Source: Dichetophora obliterata (taxonomy: Eukaryota; Arthropoda; Insecta; Diptera; Sciomyzidae). From it: a DNA stretch of 64,000 nt. The notes below the pieces were generated by a model that made no database searches, was not told the origin of the DNA, and saw nothing but the letters and a program-made list of their open reading frames with translations. Location of the stretch: assembly GCA_963920525.1 (NCBI GenBank), contig OY986435.1:264342850-264406849 (forward strand). Direction: 5' to 3'. Of the stretch, positions 22,695-33,689 are shown piece by piece. Position numbers and translations under genes: made by a program. The stretch's first letter is position 1. Each line of letters opens with the position of its first letter.

Positions 22695-24221
22695 TAATGC
22701 TACCAACTCATGTTATTATAAAAGAAGTATATTTGCTTCTGAGAACACTGAAAAGTAAGTATTATTAAGTATAATTTTTTTAAATAAGTATAAGTAAGTA
22801 TTTTACCTTAGAAAAATAAATTGAATATTTTTTTGATACAATTTACTAATTTATGTTAAAATCAATAGAATCCACAATATTCTTTAAATATTGTCACGCC
22901 ATATTTTTGTTCTCCTTAAAAAGTTTTGTGTATGCAATCTATCTAAAACCAAAAAGTCTTCAGATAAAAAAAAAATAAATATTAATTTTATTTATTTGAA
23001 ATTCATATATATTTCTAATACATAAAATAGTTTAAAAACAAACAAAAGCATAACAAAAAGTTAAAAGTTATACTTTGTAAGTAAAATTTATACTTTCAAA
23101 GTAGTTAAATAAAAAAAAAATAAAAAAAAATCACATTCAAATGTATACAGATACCAAAGAAAAGTTATTATTATTCGCTCTCACTGTCACTGAATTGAAG
23201 CGCTACATTAATTTATTTTTTTCTTTTTGCTTGAAATCGTATTTGTCTTGACTGTAAATTTTATTTAAGGGTGACGTCTAGTTGGTCACTTTCAAAAATG
23301 GTTTTCTTTTTTTTTACATTTTTCGAATGTAATATTCTAAGAATATTGTATTAAATTTTAATGATGATCCGAGCAGTATAAGTAATTTTTTCAACCCAAA
23401 GCTTTCTCTACCTGAACTCATGTTAGAACGCATTTAAAAAAACTTTAAGAGCGTTTTTCTCAAAACTACGTTTTCACGGACGCCTCACACTATTTCTCCG
23501 GTGGGCTGTTCCTTCTGAAATTTTAACCACATATTTAACACAAAACTACTTACAAAATAGACCATAATCGTGTTAAAAGATTGATGTTTACTATATTTTT
23601 TAAATAATTTTTTCATTTTTTTTGGTTTTTGTTACTTAAAGTTAACAACAATTGCTAAAAATTATTATTAATAGTCTATTTTATAGTCCTTGTCATATTG
23701 GATCTAAAACACTTCGGTTTTTTTGTTTCAGATAAACAGATGCCGAGATATCGTGTGGGAGCCGACCTGCCTTTAAATTATCAAAAAACATTAATAAATT
23801 TTTTTTATTTTTGCAAATGAAGACTTCATTTATCATTCCTAACAACTTATATAAACATATCTTTCATAGAAAGCTCACGAGAAATTCCCAAAAATAGCCT
23901 ATTTTTTAGCCAACGAACTAGACTACACCCTTAATATTTCAGTTCTTGTCTTTAAAAAATTGTAAAATTCGACACAGCTGTGTTCAATATAATTTTTTAA
24001 AAATAAAATTGACTCCAGAGTCTGTATTTTTAACGCCTATGGTTACAATTTTCAAACTTTTTCCGCTTTTGAAAACAAAAACGTTCAACCGGAGATGAAA
24101 AGTAAGCATAATTAAGTACATATCTTAAAAGTAAGTATACTTATAAGTATGGAATTTTAGTAAGTATATGAAGCTGAAAATAAGTATGATACTTACAAAG
24201 TAAGTATAGTTGGTAACATTA
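22695..24221. mobile_element. hAT-type non-autonomous element with perfect 8-bp target duplication
   Basis: Terminal inverted repeats TAATGCTACCAACT (22695-22708) and the complement of AGTTGGTAACATTA (24208-24221) match at 13 of 14 bases and fit the hAT Y-A-R-N-G end rule. Both sides carry the identical 8-bp CGCATAAC (22687-22694 and 24222-24229), the size expected of hAT transposase. Subterminal direct repeats of AAGTAAGTAT crowd both ends. There is no transposase frame. A second element sits inside at 23269-23940. Confidence 0.9.
23269..23940. mobile_element. TTAA-flanked element nested in the hAT element
   Basis: TTAA at 23265-23268 and 23941-23944 brackets ends GGGTGACGTCTAGTTGGTC and, on the complement, GGGTGTAGTCTAGTTCGTTG. 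TTAA duplication is the hallmark of piggyBac-type insertion, although the ends read GGGTG rather than the usual CCC. No coding capacity is visible. Confidence 0.7.
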
Positions 24222-24851
24222 CGCATAACCCATTTGTAACATGTAGTGGTTTGTAAGAAATTGTCCAAAAATGTTGCACTCTTATGTTTATTTTTTTAGA
24301 AAAATTCCCGTGTCTTATGAATATTGTGTTTTATAAATCTATCAACAAAAAATCAATTTCACAGCAACATATATTCTACATATATCTATATATTTACTAT
24401 CACAAGTGTGCATTTTTTTCCAGGTAAAATCCAAAGGTACTAGGCCGATTTTTAAAGAAAAAGTTTTAAAATATCATATTTGTGCTATATAAAAATTAAT
24501 TGCTCTAACATATTCTTCCAAAAAACAACAACAACATTTTCAATATGACAAGGAAAACATCACTAGCTGATTTTATTGCAATTTCGGCCCTGCTAAAGGC
24601 TTCATCAGAAATTTTTGTGATACCCGTGTAAGCGCGCACTAGCGCACTGCACCACAGTAGCGGTGAGATTTCAATGTCAATTTCTCGTTTTTTCTCCCTT
24701 TTATATTTTCCTGTTGTTGTTGTATTTTTGCTATACTTTAGTTTTATGCTTATGTTATTATTGTGGAGTTCAACAGTCTATTGGAATTCACCACTAACAA
24801 AGCATGGTTACTGAAGTTGTTTGTAGATTTACTGAAAACCTTCAGGCTGTT

Positions 24852-24966
24852 TAAAATCAAGTATGATTTAAACTATCAAATATTTAGAATTTGTATTTAT
24901 ATCATAGAAATCAATATAATAAATAACATGGTCATATAGAAAACTTTCAATTGTCTATAATTACCT
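24852..24966 (+). repeat. ~115-bp direct repeat of a segment inside the 25471-26272 MITE
   Basis: 24852-24966 (TTTAAAATCAAGTATGATTT...) recurs at 25763-25880 with about 90% identity. It is probably a fragment of a second copy of the same MITE family. The rest of 24230-25470 is AT-rich, with no gene recognised in frames such as 24897-25154 or 25155-25385. Confidence 0.75.
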
Positions 24967-25470
24967 ATGAAAAACAAAAAACTTACTTTAACAAAATAAA
25001 AAATTAATTTGCTTAATAAAAAGTGGTTTTTTAGTGATTTTTTCCAAAAGTTTTTCACAGTTGCAAATGTTTTGACCGAAACGGCATTTAAAATTTCCAA
25101 GCCATTAGCTAAAAGCATACAAAATAAAATTAACAACAGAACAAAAGGAAACATTTAAGGCATATTCAAATGCACTATTCTTATGCATAGCATTTTACAT
25201 ATTTGCCTGGATATTTGTTTGTAGTTATTTTCTGTCTGAGCTACGATATTTTGCCGCTTTGTTTGGCTCACTAACAATAGAGCCAGAGTTTGAAATGTAG
25301 CAGCCAATGGTTTAAATATAAGAATGAGTTTTATTTTACACATGATTTGAAAAGCACACAAAAACATAATGTTGAAATTTACCATGTTCCGAAATGTGAG
25401 TTTGGTGGCAGACTACAAGTTAGCTATAACAGTGCCCTCTCATATAAATAAATAGCTGCAAATACATGTA

Positions 25471-26272
25471 CACGGTTAGAAATATTACTAAATTTTAGTA
25501 AAACTAAAATAATACGGCATTTTTTTAAACGTTGCAGTTTAAAATTTAAACTTTCCAAATTCTAGCTCGTATTTAAAACTCTTCTGTACTAGAATTTAAA
25601 CCAAAAGAAATATTAAAGCATCCATCTTAGCTTTTGGTTAAAATTTTAGCCTTTTTGGTTTTAAATGAATTACAATTCTGTATAACTTATGTTGATTTTA
25701 TATGATTTAAATACCTCAAAGCTCAATAAACGATTTTAAACTACCAAACAACTAGAATTTGAGTTTAAAATCAAGTATGATTTAAACTATCAAACATTTA
25801 GAATTTGTATTTGAATCATATAAAATCAACATAATAAATAACAGGGTCATTTAGAAAAAACTTCAATTCTGTATTACTTTTTATTTTTAATACAACTTAT
25901 ACTAACTTTTAGTTAATTTTTATACTAAATCTAGATAAAGACCCGTAAAAAGTTACCCTGGCAATGCTGCGACTCAAATTAGGCAACTCGGTTCATATGC
26001 TTGTTTATCGCGCTTGTTATGTATAGGTAAATAGCCCGGTGGTTAGAGTAGTGAGTTTACAAACTGAATCCCATGCGTTCGAATCTCGCGGTGGTTGTTA
26101 TTTTTTTTATTTTTATTTTGGTATTTTAATCTAAGTCTGTCCTAAATTTAAAGCGAAGCGGTATTAAAACGATATATTAGTATTTTTCAAATACTAGATT
26201 TGAAACCAAAGCTGGTGTGGACTTATACGTAGACAGAAAAGTTTAAATTTTATTACGATATTACTAACCGTG
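25471..26272. mobile_element. 802-bp TA-flanked MITE (Tc1/mariner-type)
   Basis: The ends CACGGTTAGAAATATTAC and, on the complement of the right end, CACGGTTAGTAATATCG are bordered by TA at 25469-25470 and 26273-26274. The interior is made of short AT-rich modules (AAATTTAAAC, GCTTTTGGTT) without transposase. A tRNA-like SINE head is embedded near the right side. A related but rearranged copy lies at 54720-55208. Confidence 0.85.
26032..26130 (+). mobile_element. tRNA-derived SINE head nested in a MITE
   Basis: A-box-like GGTGGTTAGAGTAGTG (26038-26053) and B-box GTTCGAATC (26077-26085) precede a T-rich tail. Stems do not pair as in a genuine tRNA. Confidence 0.65.
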
Positions 26273-27867
26273 TAGTTAGTTGTAGACAAACGCAAAAGTG
26301 TACGAAAAATTAAGAAAGTACCTACACAAAACGTAAAGAAACCATGTTAATGGCTATGACGATGACGATATTTGGTACTGCGCCTGATTGTGGTTACAGC
26401 ATAAAAAAGGAATATAGAATATCTGAGAAAACAGAGTTTGAGTTTTTCTTTCTGGAAAGGATGAAAACGTGCCTACTCCATTTTATTGATTTTTAACAAT
26501 TGCCAATTGGCATGGGCTAAATAAGCTCTATTTCACATTTTATAAAACACACGAACACACATACATTTAATAAAGCGGTTAAATAATGCTAAAGACAAAC
26601 TTTGAAAGACAAGCTAACTTGTTGGTTATATAAACGGCAATTGCACGAACATCGTTTGAGGCTAAAAGGTTGTTTCGAAGACTTTGATGTAGCCCATTTT
26701 AATAGTGCAAAATCTGATAAAACAAAATAAACAAGCTTATAATATATGTTGATTGAAGCATTTGTCTTTAGTCAAAAGATATTATGCAAGAGCATTAATT
26801 TTTGAATCTGAAAAATATATTTAAACAACGTTATAACATAATTCAATGTTAAACAAAAAACCATAGCTAAATTCTAAAAGCCTATGTTAAAAATAATTTA
26901 TTAAATTCTTACTCTATTTGGTAATACATTGATTAAAAAAAAATGGCTTACTCATTCAAAAGTGGGCTAGGGACTTCGATACCATTTTGCATCACGAAAA
27001 CATACGACAACTGCAGCCATGACACGAGAAGCGGTATCAATCGTATAGAAGAAAGTATTGCTTCTGGTGTCTTGCTTGTCGTTGGTGTTTAGTTTTTGGT
27101 GTAAGTCAAAAATCCAAGAAACAAAACAACTGATGCAAAAAGCAGTTCCAACGCAAAAATAAATAAATTAGAATACAATTTTCAAGAATTTTTGAAAATG
27201 CTCAAAAAATTTTGAAGTTTTATGATCAGGGCAGCTTTTTGACAGATAGTCACGAAGAACGTTTCTGAATGTCGTAAGCAACGTAATAATGGACGACGAC
27301 GCAAGGAAAAAATACATCAAGCCAATTTTGTCCGATTTCGTTGCTAAAAGAACGAAACTTAAGACGAATACTTCGTTTGACTCAAAGAGGCTATAAAACG
27401 TTTATTCGAAGCAATAAAACATCGTTTTTAGTAAGATGTTATCTATACTAATTTTTCTAAAGCTTTTGATAGATTATGATATTCTACTTTATAGACTAAA
27501 ATACTAATTTTTTAATTCAAGTTTTTCATTAACATAAACCTTTTCAATGTAAACCTTCCTTCATTAACTCCTGGCATTCCATCATGAGTGTAAATACACA
27601 ATTCATTACTAACACATACCAGCACTAGGTAAGCATCTGTATGTTTTTCTGTGATTGAATGACTGACATTCTGACAGAGTTTTCTATTTTGTACCTGGCA
27701 AGGCTGAATTTATCATAGTTGAAATATTTCTTGCACAAGTAAACAAAAAACATACAGACACGCACTGAAACACATGCACACACACACATCAACGCCCTGC
27801 AGTCAGCGGCATCATTGACGAATTTATTTCAATGATTTCTTAAAGAAACTTAATGCATGAGCCAGAC
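26273..27867. other. AT-rich DNA, no gene seen
   Basis: Small frames only. A CA-rich run (27767-27796) precedes the LTR element. Fragments near 27044 repeat a motif found near 17113. Confidence 0.45.
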
Positions 27868-28335
27868 TGAGCAGATCAATTGGGTCTGTTCCGTTGAAGT
27901 TATGCTTCACCAAAGAGCGCTGGCCTTTCGCTGCAAATCTTGGTAAGTCAAGGTTTTGTTTGTTAGGCTTCAATAGGTGAAAATTACAATGGCTGCTTCT
28001 TACTGCATGAAGTACATACACAGGAGCGTTAAAGAAACTATATTTATGTTGAGGGCAATCAATAAGTGATTGCTTGCTGATAATCAATAAGTGATTATTT
28101 AATTAAAATTAGTGGCAATATTTAATTTAATATTTAATTCAACGCGGGTTTACAAAATGAAGTTTTTCTACTTTCCGAAATCAATTTGTTAATACAAGTA
28201 AAAAAGCAAAACTCACTCGTCGGAGAAGCCGATCGAGCGACTCGTTCGTGTATCGAGAATCGATACTGGAACGAGTCGATAAAGTAGTAAGTTAATCTAT
28301 TACTTTCTTTAACCTTTAGGGTTGCGGCCTAAACA
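27868..28335 (-). repeat. BEL/Pao 3' LTR
   Basis: Identical in layout to the LTR at 32921-33389. It contains a 41-nt hairpin at 28238-28278: outer stem CGACTCGTTC/GAACGAGTCG, inner stem GTATCGA/TCGATAC, loop GAA. It also holds two copies of AATCAATAAGTGATT. The small minus frame over its left end is a shadow. Confidence 0.92.
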
Positions 28336-28541
28336 TGCCGGCCCCCTTGCAGTATTACTGTAAGATAAATTATAATATACTTAAAATATCGTAAAACTAG
28401 TAAAAAAGGTGTTGATTGATTCAAGGGTCTCAAAAAAGTTATAATTAGTGCAGTGCTTTATATTATATGTATTTAAGTAAGGATAACCAAAGGCGAAGTG
28501 AAAAAGTCGGCATGGGATGCCGTGGGGAGGAGCGAAGTCAC

Positions 28542-30782
28542 CTATTGCAGACATGGCAACGGTGATGTCGAGGGCAGGCGCTGAGCGCCACTATTCGAGC
28601 GGCGATGAGTTGGTCGTGTCCATCCTTGACCACGATTGCGATGCCCATCTACATATCTAACGTTGTCTTCTTCTCCAGATACCGAGTCCCCCTCAACGCT
28701 CAATTTGACCTGCGGCAAAAAAGGCCGGGCAAAATTCTCCCCGGCACCCGTCCCTCCTTCACGTGAAGACACAGACAAACTAGGCCTGGCTACGTGCACA
28801 GGTTCAGGCTTCGACTTTTTCATGCATTTATAAGGTTCAAAATGCAGCCGAGTATGGTTTCCTTTTACCGTACCGTACCGTAGCGGTTTATCCAAAAAAG
28901 ACGTGAACTGCGAAATTTTACTAAAACACGAAACGACAGAGGCGGACGGAGTATTTTTCGATGTTGTGAAAGTAGATCCTGTTAATATCCAGCCAAAAAT
29001 GGTTTCCTGAGCAATAAGTGACCCAAGAGCATTTCGACGGATACCATCGAGAAGAATTTGTGGGTATAAATCACCACCTAGTAGTATATCCACTTGATCG
29101 CTACAGTAAAAGCGCTTATCGGCTAGTACAAGATCCGGAAAAGCTTGCTGCAACATCGGATCTATTGAGCAGGTAGGAAGATTTCTTGTAATTTTCGAAA
29201 GTATTAGCGCGTTTGTAGTCAACCGAATGGTTGGATCAATAGGTGATCCTATAACCAAAGTGCTAGCTTTTTGTACTTTTGCAGAAACGACATTGTTAAG
29301 TCCCGAGACTTCAGCAGAAACGCGATGAGTAGGTAGCTGAATAAGTCGCTGCAACCTCTCAGAAATAAAAGAGCCTTTGGAGCCAGAATCAATAAGTGCT
29401 CTGGCTGTAAAACTAGATCCTCGGTAGCAAACATTAATCATCGCAGTGCCCAACAAAATACCTTTGCTGGTAGAGGCAAAGCACGTCTGATAATTTTCGC
29501 TAGCGCTCGCAGACGTCTGCGGTTGCGCTGCTCCTTGAAGAGTGGACTGTATAGTGAATGTGCCATTTCGAACATCTCTGTGCAACAACGAGTGATGTCG
29601 TTGTCCACATAAAGAGCAATTGTACCCGCTTTTACAATTTTTTGAAGTATGGCCAGATGACAGACAGTTAAGGCAGCAATGAAAACGCCTCGCAACTGAT
29701 GATCTGTCATTTACGTTCATTGCCAAAAACTTCGGACAGAACTTCAATGCATGATGCTGGGTTTCGCACAAGTTGCAATTGGTTGTTGTCTCTTTTGCCT
29801 GATTGGTGTTAACTTTGTTCACATCTGGTGAAGGTGCGTAAGATATTTGCCCTTTTGGCATAGCGCCTCTAACCGTTTCTAACGTCTGAAATCGACTTGT
29901 TAGAAATTTATCCAAGTCAGCCCATTTTGGGATTTCTGCCCTGTTCTCTATTGATTGCTCCCATAAGGAGAGCGTCGTTTCAGGCAACTTTATTGAACAC
30001 AAATATGTGAATATCGCATCCCAATTGTTGATGTCGACTTTGTGCATTGTGAGTGCATAAATGCAATTATTAATTTCTCTTTGCAATTTTTTAATGGCAC
30101 TTCCCGACTCATTTGAAACCACCTGGAGATTGAACAAAACTTTTAATTGACTATTCATCAGAATGCGCTTATTTTCATAGCGGTCTGTCAAGTTTTGCCA
30201 TGCTGTTGCAAACCCTTCATGCGTAAGAGGAGATTTTTGAACAATCTCTTTTGCCTCTCCGCGGGTTTTCTGGATGAGGTGAAAAAGTTTCTCAACAGGT
30301 GTTAGTCTATTATTTGCTTTGTAAATGGCTGAAAACAAATCTCTGAAGGAGGGCCATGTTAAATAATCACCGTGAAATAATTCGGTATCACACGGCGGCA
30401 AATTGATATAATGGCCAGACATTGGCCATTCAACTCTCGAAACATCAACTTTACTATGCTCTTTTGACGTGGATAACTTATCGCTAAGTTCGTTCATCTT
30501 TGCAAGACATTGAACATATGTCTGAAAACACGAGCGATATTTTATTTTCACGACGCTGACATTATCATCATCGTCATTCGTTGCCGCTAGCTTTTGCAGG
30601 CATGACTCGTATGATGCCTTAACACTTGCCCACTGCGATTTTAATTCCTCTTCGTGAATTTTAAGAGCGAAAATATTGTGCTCATCTTGAGGAATCGCGT
30701 TGAAGTCTGCTTCCAGCTCAAAAATGGTGTCAGTAGATCTCATAAAGGAGTTCATCTTTGCCATTATTTGTTTGAGAAGCAA
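28542..30782 (-). CDS. BEL/Pao Gag plus aspartic protease, fused to a divergent tail by an internal deletion
   Basis: Gag builds the particle; the protease processes it. The minus frame is open for 746 codons. Around residues 125-290 is a DUF1759 region (LPPCDTELFHGDYLTWPSFR, RYENKRILMNSQLKVLF). Two zinc knuckles follow at about 365-405 (CLNCLSSGHTSKNC, then CSLCGQRHHSLLH). A DUF1758 retroviral-type protease lies at about 455-600 with ARALIDSGSKGSFIS carrying the D-S-G active site. At about residue 640 the homology breaks off (LDKPLRYGTVKGNHTRL) next to a triplicated TACCG at 28860-28880. The remaining ~105 residues are unrelated to RT, so about 4 kb of pol is missing. Start choice is open between the first M and the M of MAKMNS, 18 nt later. 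The frame is undamaged. Confidence 0.9.
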   Translation of the reverse strand: MLLKQIMAKMNSFMRSTDTIFELEADFNAIPQDEHNIFALKIHEEELKSQWASVKASYESCLQKLAATNDDDDNVSVVKIKYRSCFQTYVQCLAKMNELSDKLSTSKEHSKVDVSRVEWPMSGHYINLPPCDTELFHGDYLTWPSFRDLFSAIYKANNRLTPVEKLFHLIQKTRGEAKEIVQKSPLTHEGFATAWQNLTDRYENKRILMNSQLKVLFNLQVVSNESGSAIKKLQREINNCIYALTMHKVDINNWDAIFTYLCSIKLPETTLSLWEQSIENRAEIPKWADLDKFLTSRFQTLETVRGAMPKGQISYAPSPDVNKVNTNQAKETTTNCNLCETQHHALKFCPKFLAMNVNDRSSVARRFHCCLNCLSSGHTSKNCKSGYNCSLCGQRHHSLLHRDVRNGTFTIQSTLQGAAQPQTSASASENYQTCFASTSKGILLGTAMINVCYRGSSFTARALIDSGSKGSFISERLQRLIQLPTHRVSAEVSGLNNVVSAKVQKASTLVIGSPIDPTIRLTTNALILSKITRNLPTCSIDPMLQQAFPDLVLADKRFYCSDQVDILLGGDLYPQILLDGIRRNALGSLIAQETIFGWILTGSTFTTSKNTPSASVVSCFSKISQFTSFLDKPLRYGTVKGNHTRLHFEPYKCMKKSKPEPVHVARPSLSVSSREGGTGAGENFARPFLPQVKLSVEGDSVSGEEDNVRYVDGHRNRGQGWTRPTHRRSNSGAQRLPSTSPLPCLQ

Positions 30783-30841
30783 AAATAAGTTTTGTTAATG
30801 AACAGATTAAAAGCTTAAATTGCTCCAAATATTTTTAATTG

Positions 30842-31805
30842 GTTTCTAATTAGTAGAAACTTTCAAATGTTAGGTAAATTTAAGCTAAAACTGCTTAAAA
30901 TATTTTTTTTTTTAACTTGTTTCTAATACGTAGAAACTTTCAGATTACTTGTCGGTAAAAATTAAGCTTAATTTGCTTAAAAATTTTTACTCAGTTTCTA
31001 AGACGTAGAAACTGGCAAATGTTAGGTAATTGGTAGCTTAAAATTGCTTAAAATATTTTTACCTTTGTTTCTAATACGTAGAATCTTTAAAAACTAGGTA
31101 AAGTCAAGCTAAAACTGTTAAAAATTAAACGATTGCTTAAAATTTTCTCTTGCTCTAGTTTCTTATATATAGAAACTTTCAGCTGTAGGAAAAATTAAAC
31201 TTAAATTGCTTGAAAATATTTTTTAACTTGGTTTCTAATTAGTAGAAACCCTTATTTGCCGGTAAAAATTAAGCTTAATTTGCTTAAAAATTTTTTAATC
31301 AGTTTCTCATACGTAGAAACTTACAAATGTTAAGTAATTGTCAGCTTAAGATTGCTTAAAATACTTTTACCTTTGTTTCTAATAAGTAGAAACTTCAAAA
31401 GTTAGGTAAAGTCAATCTAAAACTGCTCGAAACCTTCAGTTACAGGTCAAATGAAGCTACAATTGCTTAAAAATTTTCTCTTGCCCTAGTTTCTAATATG
31501 TAGAAACTTTCAGCTGTAGGAAAAATTAAACTTAAATTGCTTGAAAATATTTTTTATCTTGGTTTCTAATGAGTAGAAACCCTTATTTGCCGGTAAAAAT
31601 TAAGCTAAAATTGCTTAAACAAATTTAAGACCTAGTTTCTAATATGTAGAAACTTGCAAATATTAGATAAAAATAAGCTAGAATTAGTTAAAAAGAAATG
31701 GTTTTTCCTAGTTTCCAATACGTAGAAACTTTCAACTGAAGGCAGAAATTAAGCTTAAATTCGTAGAAAGTATTTTTACCTAGTTTCTAATACGTAGAAA
31801 CTTTA
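30842..31805. repeat. 13-copy ~73-bp array with a GTTTCTA-N5-TAGAAAC palindrome in each unit
   Basis: Palindromes start at 30842, 30919, 30994, 31067, 31158, 31231, 31302, 31375, 31489, 31562, 31635, 31711 and 31783. Spacing is 71-77 bp, apart from 91 and 114 where an extra piece is inserted. The spacer is often ATACG, ATTAG or ATATG. Linkers share GCTTAAATTGCTTAAAA. A higher-order pattern is visible: 31158-31300 and 31489-31630 are closer to each other than to their neighbours. An isolated 14th site with longer arms (AGTTTTCTA...TAGAAAACT) lies at 32538-32558. The array ends about 60 bp before the gag frame. Confidence 0.95.
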
Positions 31806-32920
31806 CACACACCGAAAATAAGTGATTTGTTTTAAAAATGGGAAAGTTGGAAAATTGTAAAAACCTAATAAATTATGTAAAATTATTTATTTTCCGTTTT
31901 ATTTATGTTAATTGATCATAACAAAACAATTTTTTAAAAATCCCACGAAATTTAAAAAAATTCCCAAACAAAACCGTGTACTAGGTAAAATATTTTTATA
32001 CCCAACTTGGTGTACACAAATTGGAATTTAACTTAAAATAGTTAAAATTCCCGAAAAAGTGCTAAAAATAAGAATCGCAATATGTGTGATAAATTTTGAC
32101 GAACTGGCAACACTTTTCCGAAATCGACCAGCTGTTTCGATGAAGTTTTATTTTTTCGTCTTGTTTGTTTGCTTCACTACACCTGTTCGTTTTCTTTGTT
32201 TTTAATTAAAGTTTTAAAGTGTAAATTGTCTTTTAATTATTGTGAAAATAATAACTAATATAATACAAAGAAATAATATAATAAGTTATCATTAATCCAG
32301 AACAAAATAAAAGTTATAAGAACTTGTGTTGTAATAAAAACGCGACGAAAAAAGCAATCAAAGCCGGCCAAATAAACCAGTGTGTGTGTGAATGTGTGTT
32401 TTGATTTTGCGTTAATTTATTTTATTACAAGTTAATTTGCATCAAATTTACAAGTGAATTTAAAACTATTGCAATTATTTGGTGCTAAATAAATTTCCGA
32501 TTGGTGCACAGCAAAAAACTCCGTGCACTTATCCGCGAGTTTTCTAATAAGTAGAAAACTTATTTCGCCGGACGGACAAACTATTTTTACGACACAAAAC
32601 AAAGTACAAAAAAGTACAAAAATTCTCGAAACGAAGTGTTTGTTTGTGCGTGAGTGTGTGTGTGCCGCGATGATGAAAAACAACCTTATAATGAAAAAAT
32701 TATATAGTTTTGCAAAAATATTCGCGATTTAATTGTAAAATGTAATCTTTAATTTGCACAATAACACTTTTATAACTTGATCCACTTGAAAAGAAACCAA
32801 TCAACTAACCTTTTTTATCTGGTGCAGTTGATGCAATTAGTGCTTTGCTTAAAAATTCTCCGTTTTCCTTAGGCACTTGAAATTATCCAAGAAAGCTAGA
32901 CCATCTGGCTAGAAGGATCA
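31806..32920 (-). other. Untranslated leader of the BEL element between array and 5' LTR
   Basis: No conserved coding. Contains GT-rich stretches at 32380-32400 and 32641-32665 and the isolated palindrome at 32538. Both small frames here lack family signatures. Confidence 0.6.
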
Positions 32921-33389
32921 TGAGCAGATCAATTGGGTCTGTTCCGTTGAAGTTATACTTCACCAAAGAGCGCTGGCCTTTCGCTGCAAATCTTGGTAAG
33001 TCAAGGTTTTGTTTGTTAGGCTTCAATAGGTGAAAATTACAATGGCTGCTTCTTACTGCATGAAGTACATACACAGGAGCGTTAAAGAAAACTATATTTA
33101 TGTTGAGGGCAATCAATAAGTGATTGCTTGCTGATAATCAATAAGTGATTATTTAATTAAAATTAGTGGCAATATTTAATTTAATATTTAATTCAACGCG
33201 GGTTTACAAAATGAAGTTTTTCTACTTTCCGAAATCAATTTGTTAATACAAGTAAAAAAGCAAAACTCACTCGTCGGAGAAGCCGATCGAGCGACTCGTT
33301 CGTGTATCGAGAATCGATACTGGAACGAGTCGATAAAGTAGTAAGTTAATCTATTACTTTCTTTAATCTTTAGGGTTGCGGCCTAAACA
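32921..33389 (-). repeat. BEL/Pao 5' LTR
   Basis: One base longer than the 3' LTR (an extra A in GTTAAAGAAAACTAT). It also differs by G to A in GAAGTTATACTTC and C to T near the outer end. Promoter activity for the element is expected here. No tRNA primer-binding site matching a terminal TGG is obvious immediately inside. Confidence 0.9.
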
Positions 33390-33689
33390 GACTTTGTCGA
33401 AAATTTTTCAAAGCGTTTTTCTTATGATCGTAAATCATTTTCCTTTTAACACTATTGGTAACAGATGAAAATAATAGTATTTCTAACTGATGGGGAACTC
33501 GGGGCGAACCTTGACGTGTCTAACTGTCTCAACCTGGTGAGGCCAGCATAACCACTGTGAAATCGTCTCAAGTCGACTCAAAGCAACGTTAAAACTGGCA
33601 ACGTTAATTTGGCGGCTTATCTGAGCGGTGGGCCACCTAGGCACCCGTTGAAAAACATTTCAATGAAACAATAAAAAAACAACAGAAAA

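Larger units (their letters stand above)
27868..33389 (-). mobile_element. BEL/Pao LTR retrotransposon, recent, lacking RT and integrase
   Basis: Direct repeats 27868-28335 and 32921-33389 (468 and 469 bp) differ by two substitutions and one single-base indel, about 99% identity, so insertion is recent. Read on the minus strand the LTRs start TGTTTAGG and end GCTCA. The flanks share AGAC (27864-27867 and 33389-33392, overlapping the last LTR base), consistent with the 4-5 bp duplication of this superfamily. Inside are a 2.1 kb leader with a repeat array and a gag-protease frame; RT, RNase H and integrase are absent. A short purine run (AAGGGGG on the minus strand, just before the left LTR) may be the polypurine tract. 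Confidence 0.92.

Noticed and set aside
26032..26110. Possible functional tRNA genes (here and at 13925, 16700, 35600, 51400, 59220)
   Set aside because: A- and B-boxes are present, but acceptor and anticodon stems do not close, and T/A-rich tails follow directly, as in SINEs.
30842..31805. CRISPR-like array
   Set aside because: Spacing is regular, but the repeats are short diverged palindromes with related linkers inside an LTR element of a eukaryote.
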